Shown piece by piece: positions 63,804 through 64,000 of a stretch of 64,000 nucleotides of DNA. The translations under genes and the position numbers were made by a program. Position 1 is the stretch's first letter; each line of letters begins with the position of its first letter. The stretch is from Croceibacterium xixiisoli (lineage in GTDB: Bacteria > Pseudomonadota > Alphaproteobacteria > Sphingomonadales > Sphingomonadaceae), in the NCBI RefSeq assembly GCF_009827305.1, contig NZ_WTYJ01000001.1, positions 744,001-808,000 of the forward strand. Reading direction: 5' to 3'. The notes beneath the pieces were generated by a model. The model worked only from the letters and a program-made list of their open reading frames with translations, made no database searches and was not told the DNA's origin.

Positions 63804-64000
63804 ATGTCTGTAACCCGCGAAACCGTGGCGAAAATCGCCAAATTGGCGCGCATCAGCATGGACGAGCAGGAGCTCGACCGGATGGTGCCCGAATTCAACT
63901 CGATCCTGGACTGGGTCGAACAGCTTGGCGAGGTCGATACATCGGGCGTCGAACCGATGACGGCGGTCATGCCGCAGGCGCTGCGCCTGCGCGCCGACCA
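63804..64000 (+). CDS. gatC: Aspartyl/glutamyl-tRNA amidotransferase subunit C, N-terminal part
   Basis: The frame starts at the ATG at 63804 and runs off the right edge. It reads [20 protein letters not shown], then [20 protein letters not shown] and [13 protein letters not shown], the typical GatC sequence. GatC stabilises the GatAB amidotransferase that makes Gln-tRNA and Asn-tRNA. gatA is expected just downstream, outside the window. Confidence 0.95.
   Translation, partial: MSVTRETVAKIAKLARISMDEQELDRMVPEFNSILDWVEQLGEVDTSGVEPMTAVMPQALRLRAD

Overview
The window is GC-rich chromosomal DNA from an alphaproteobacterium, most likely a member of the Sphingomonadales (Sphingomonadaceae or Erythrobacteraceae). 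The pointers are a ChpT-type histidine phosphotransferase of the CtrA relay, an ATP12-family F1 chaperone, TonB-dependent receptors of the sphingomonad/Caulobacter style, a DUF3297 protein, several SPOR and CHAP proteins, and intergenic REP-like palindromes of the kind common in sphingomonads. Nearly all of it is ordinary core genome. I see no phage, transposase, CRISPR array or obvious defence island.

Layout. 1-6.6 kb: the end of a PepSY-type membrane protein, a lower-GC secreted alpha-solenoid protein of unknown function, a small exported protein and a large TonB-dependent receptor with a long AT-rich upstream region. 6.6-12 kb: a minus-strand run serS-surE-nlpD-like-K+ channel-rimO. 12-17.2 kb: a HIRAN protein, tRNA-Val, sppA, then pyrB coupled to a degenerate dihydroorotase. 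17.2-22 kb: two SPOR-domain envelope proteins around a small DNA-binding-like protein, and a DUF418 membrane protein. 22-24.7 kb: an iron storage pair (bfd, bfr) behind a structured, palindrome-rich leader, a DedA protein, a SnoaL-like protein and a perfect 27-bp inverted repeat pair. 24.7-30.3 kb: der, a CHAP protein that lacks its catalytic cysteine, a glyoxalase, a SIMPL protein, a TorF-like porin and a PPP-type phosphatase. 30.3-36.9 kb: RNase P RNA, an AmpD-like amidase overlapping chpT, a JAMM protein divergent from rluD, rpoH, an exported protein, and mtgA overlapping a GH25 lysozyme gene.

37-45 kb: clpX, clpP and tig (trigger factor with an unusually long Lys/Ala-rich tail), with a TonB receptor plus beta-propeller-like protein lying between clpP and tig, then tRNA-Leu. 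45-54 kb: DUF3297, a TauE-TIGR02186 pair, a HerA-like ATPase, a MATE transporter, queE and valS. 54-57.6 kb: a four-gene Mla lipid-transport operon (mlaE with fused STAS domain, mlaF, mlaD, auxiliary lipoprotein). 57.7-60.8 kb: a tightly coupled minus-strand operon crcB-rluC-like-HAD phosphatase-small membrane protein-ATP12. 61-64 kb: rpsU, an FKBP-type isomerase, a DUF4153 membrane protein and the start of gatC.

Functionally the window is rich in envelope homeostasis (NlpD-like, AmpD-like, MtgA, GH25, SPOR proteins, Mla, SppA) and protein quality control (ClpXP, trigger factor, RpoH). Its most interesting features are three enzyme-family proteins that have lost key catalytic residues (PyrC-like, CHAP, LytM-like), the tailed trigger factor, and several repeat or palindrome clusters in intergenic DNA. 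I found no convincing previously undescribed multi-gene system.
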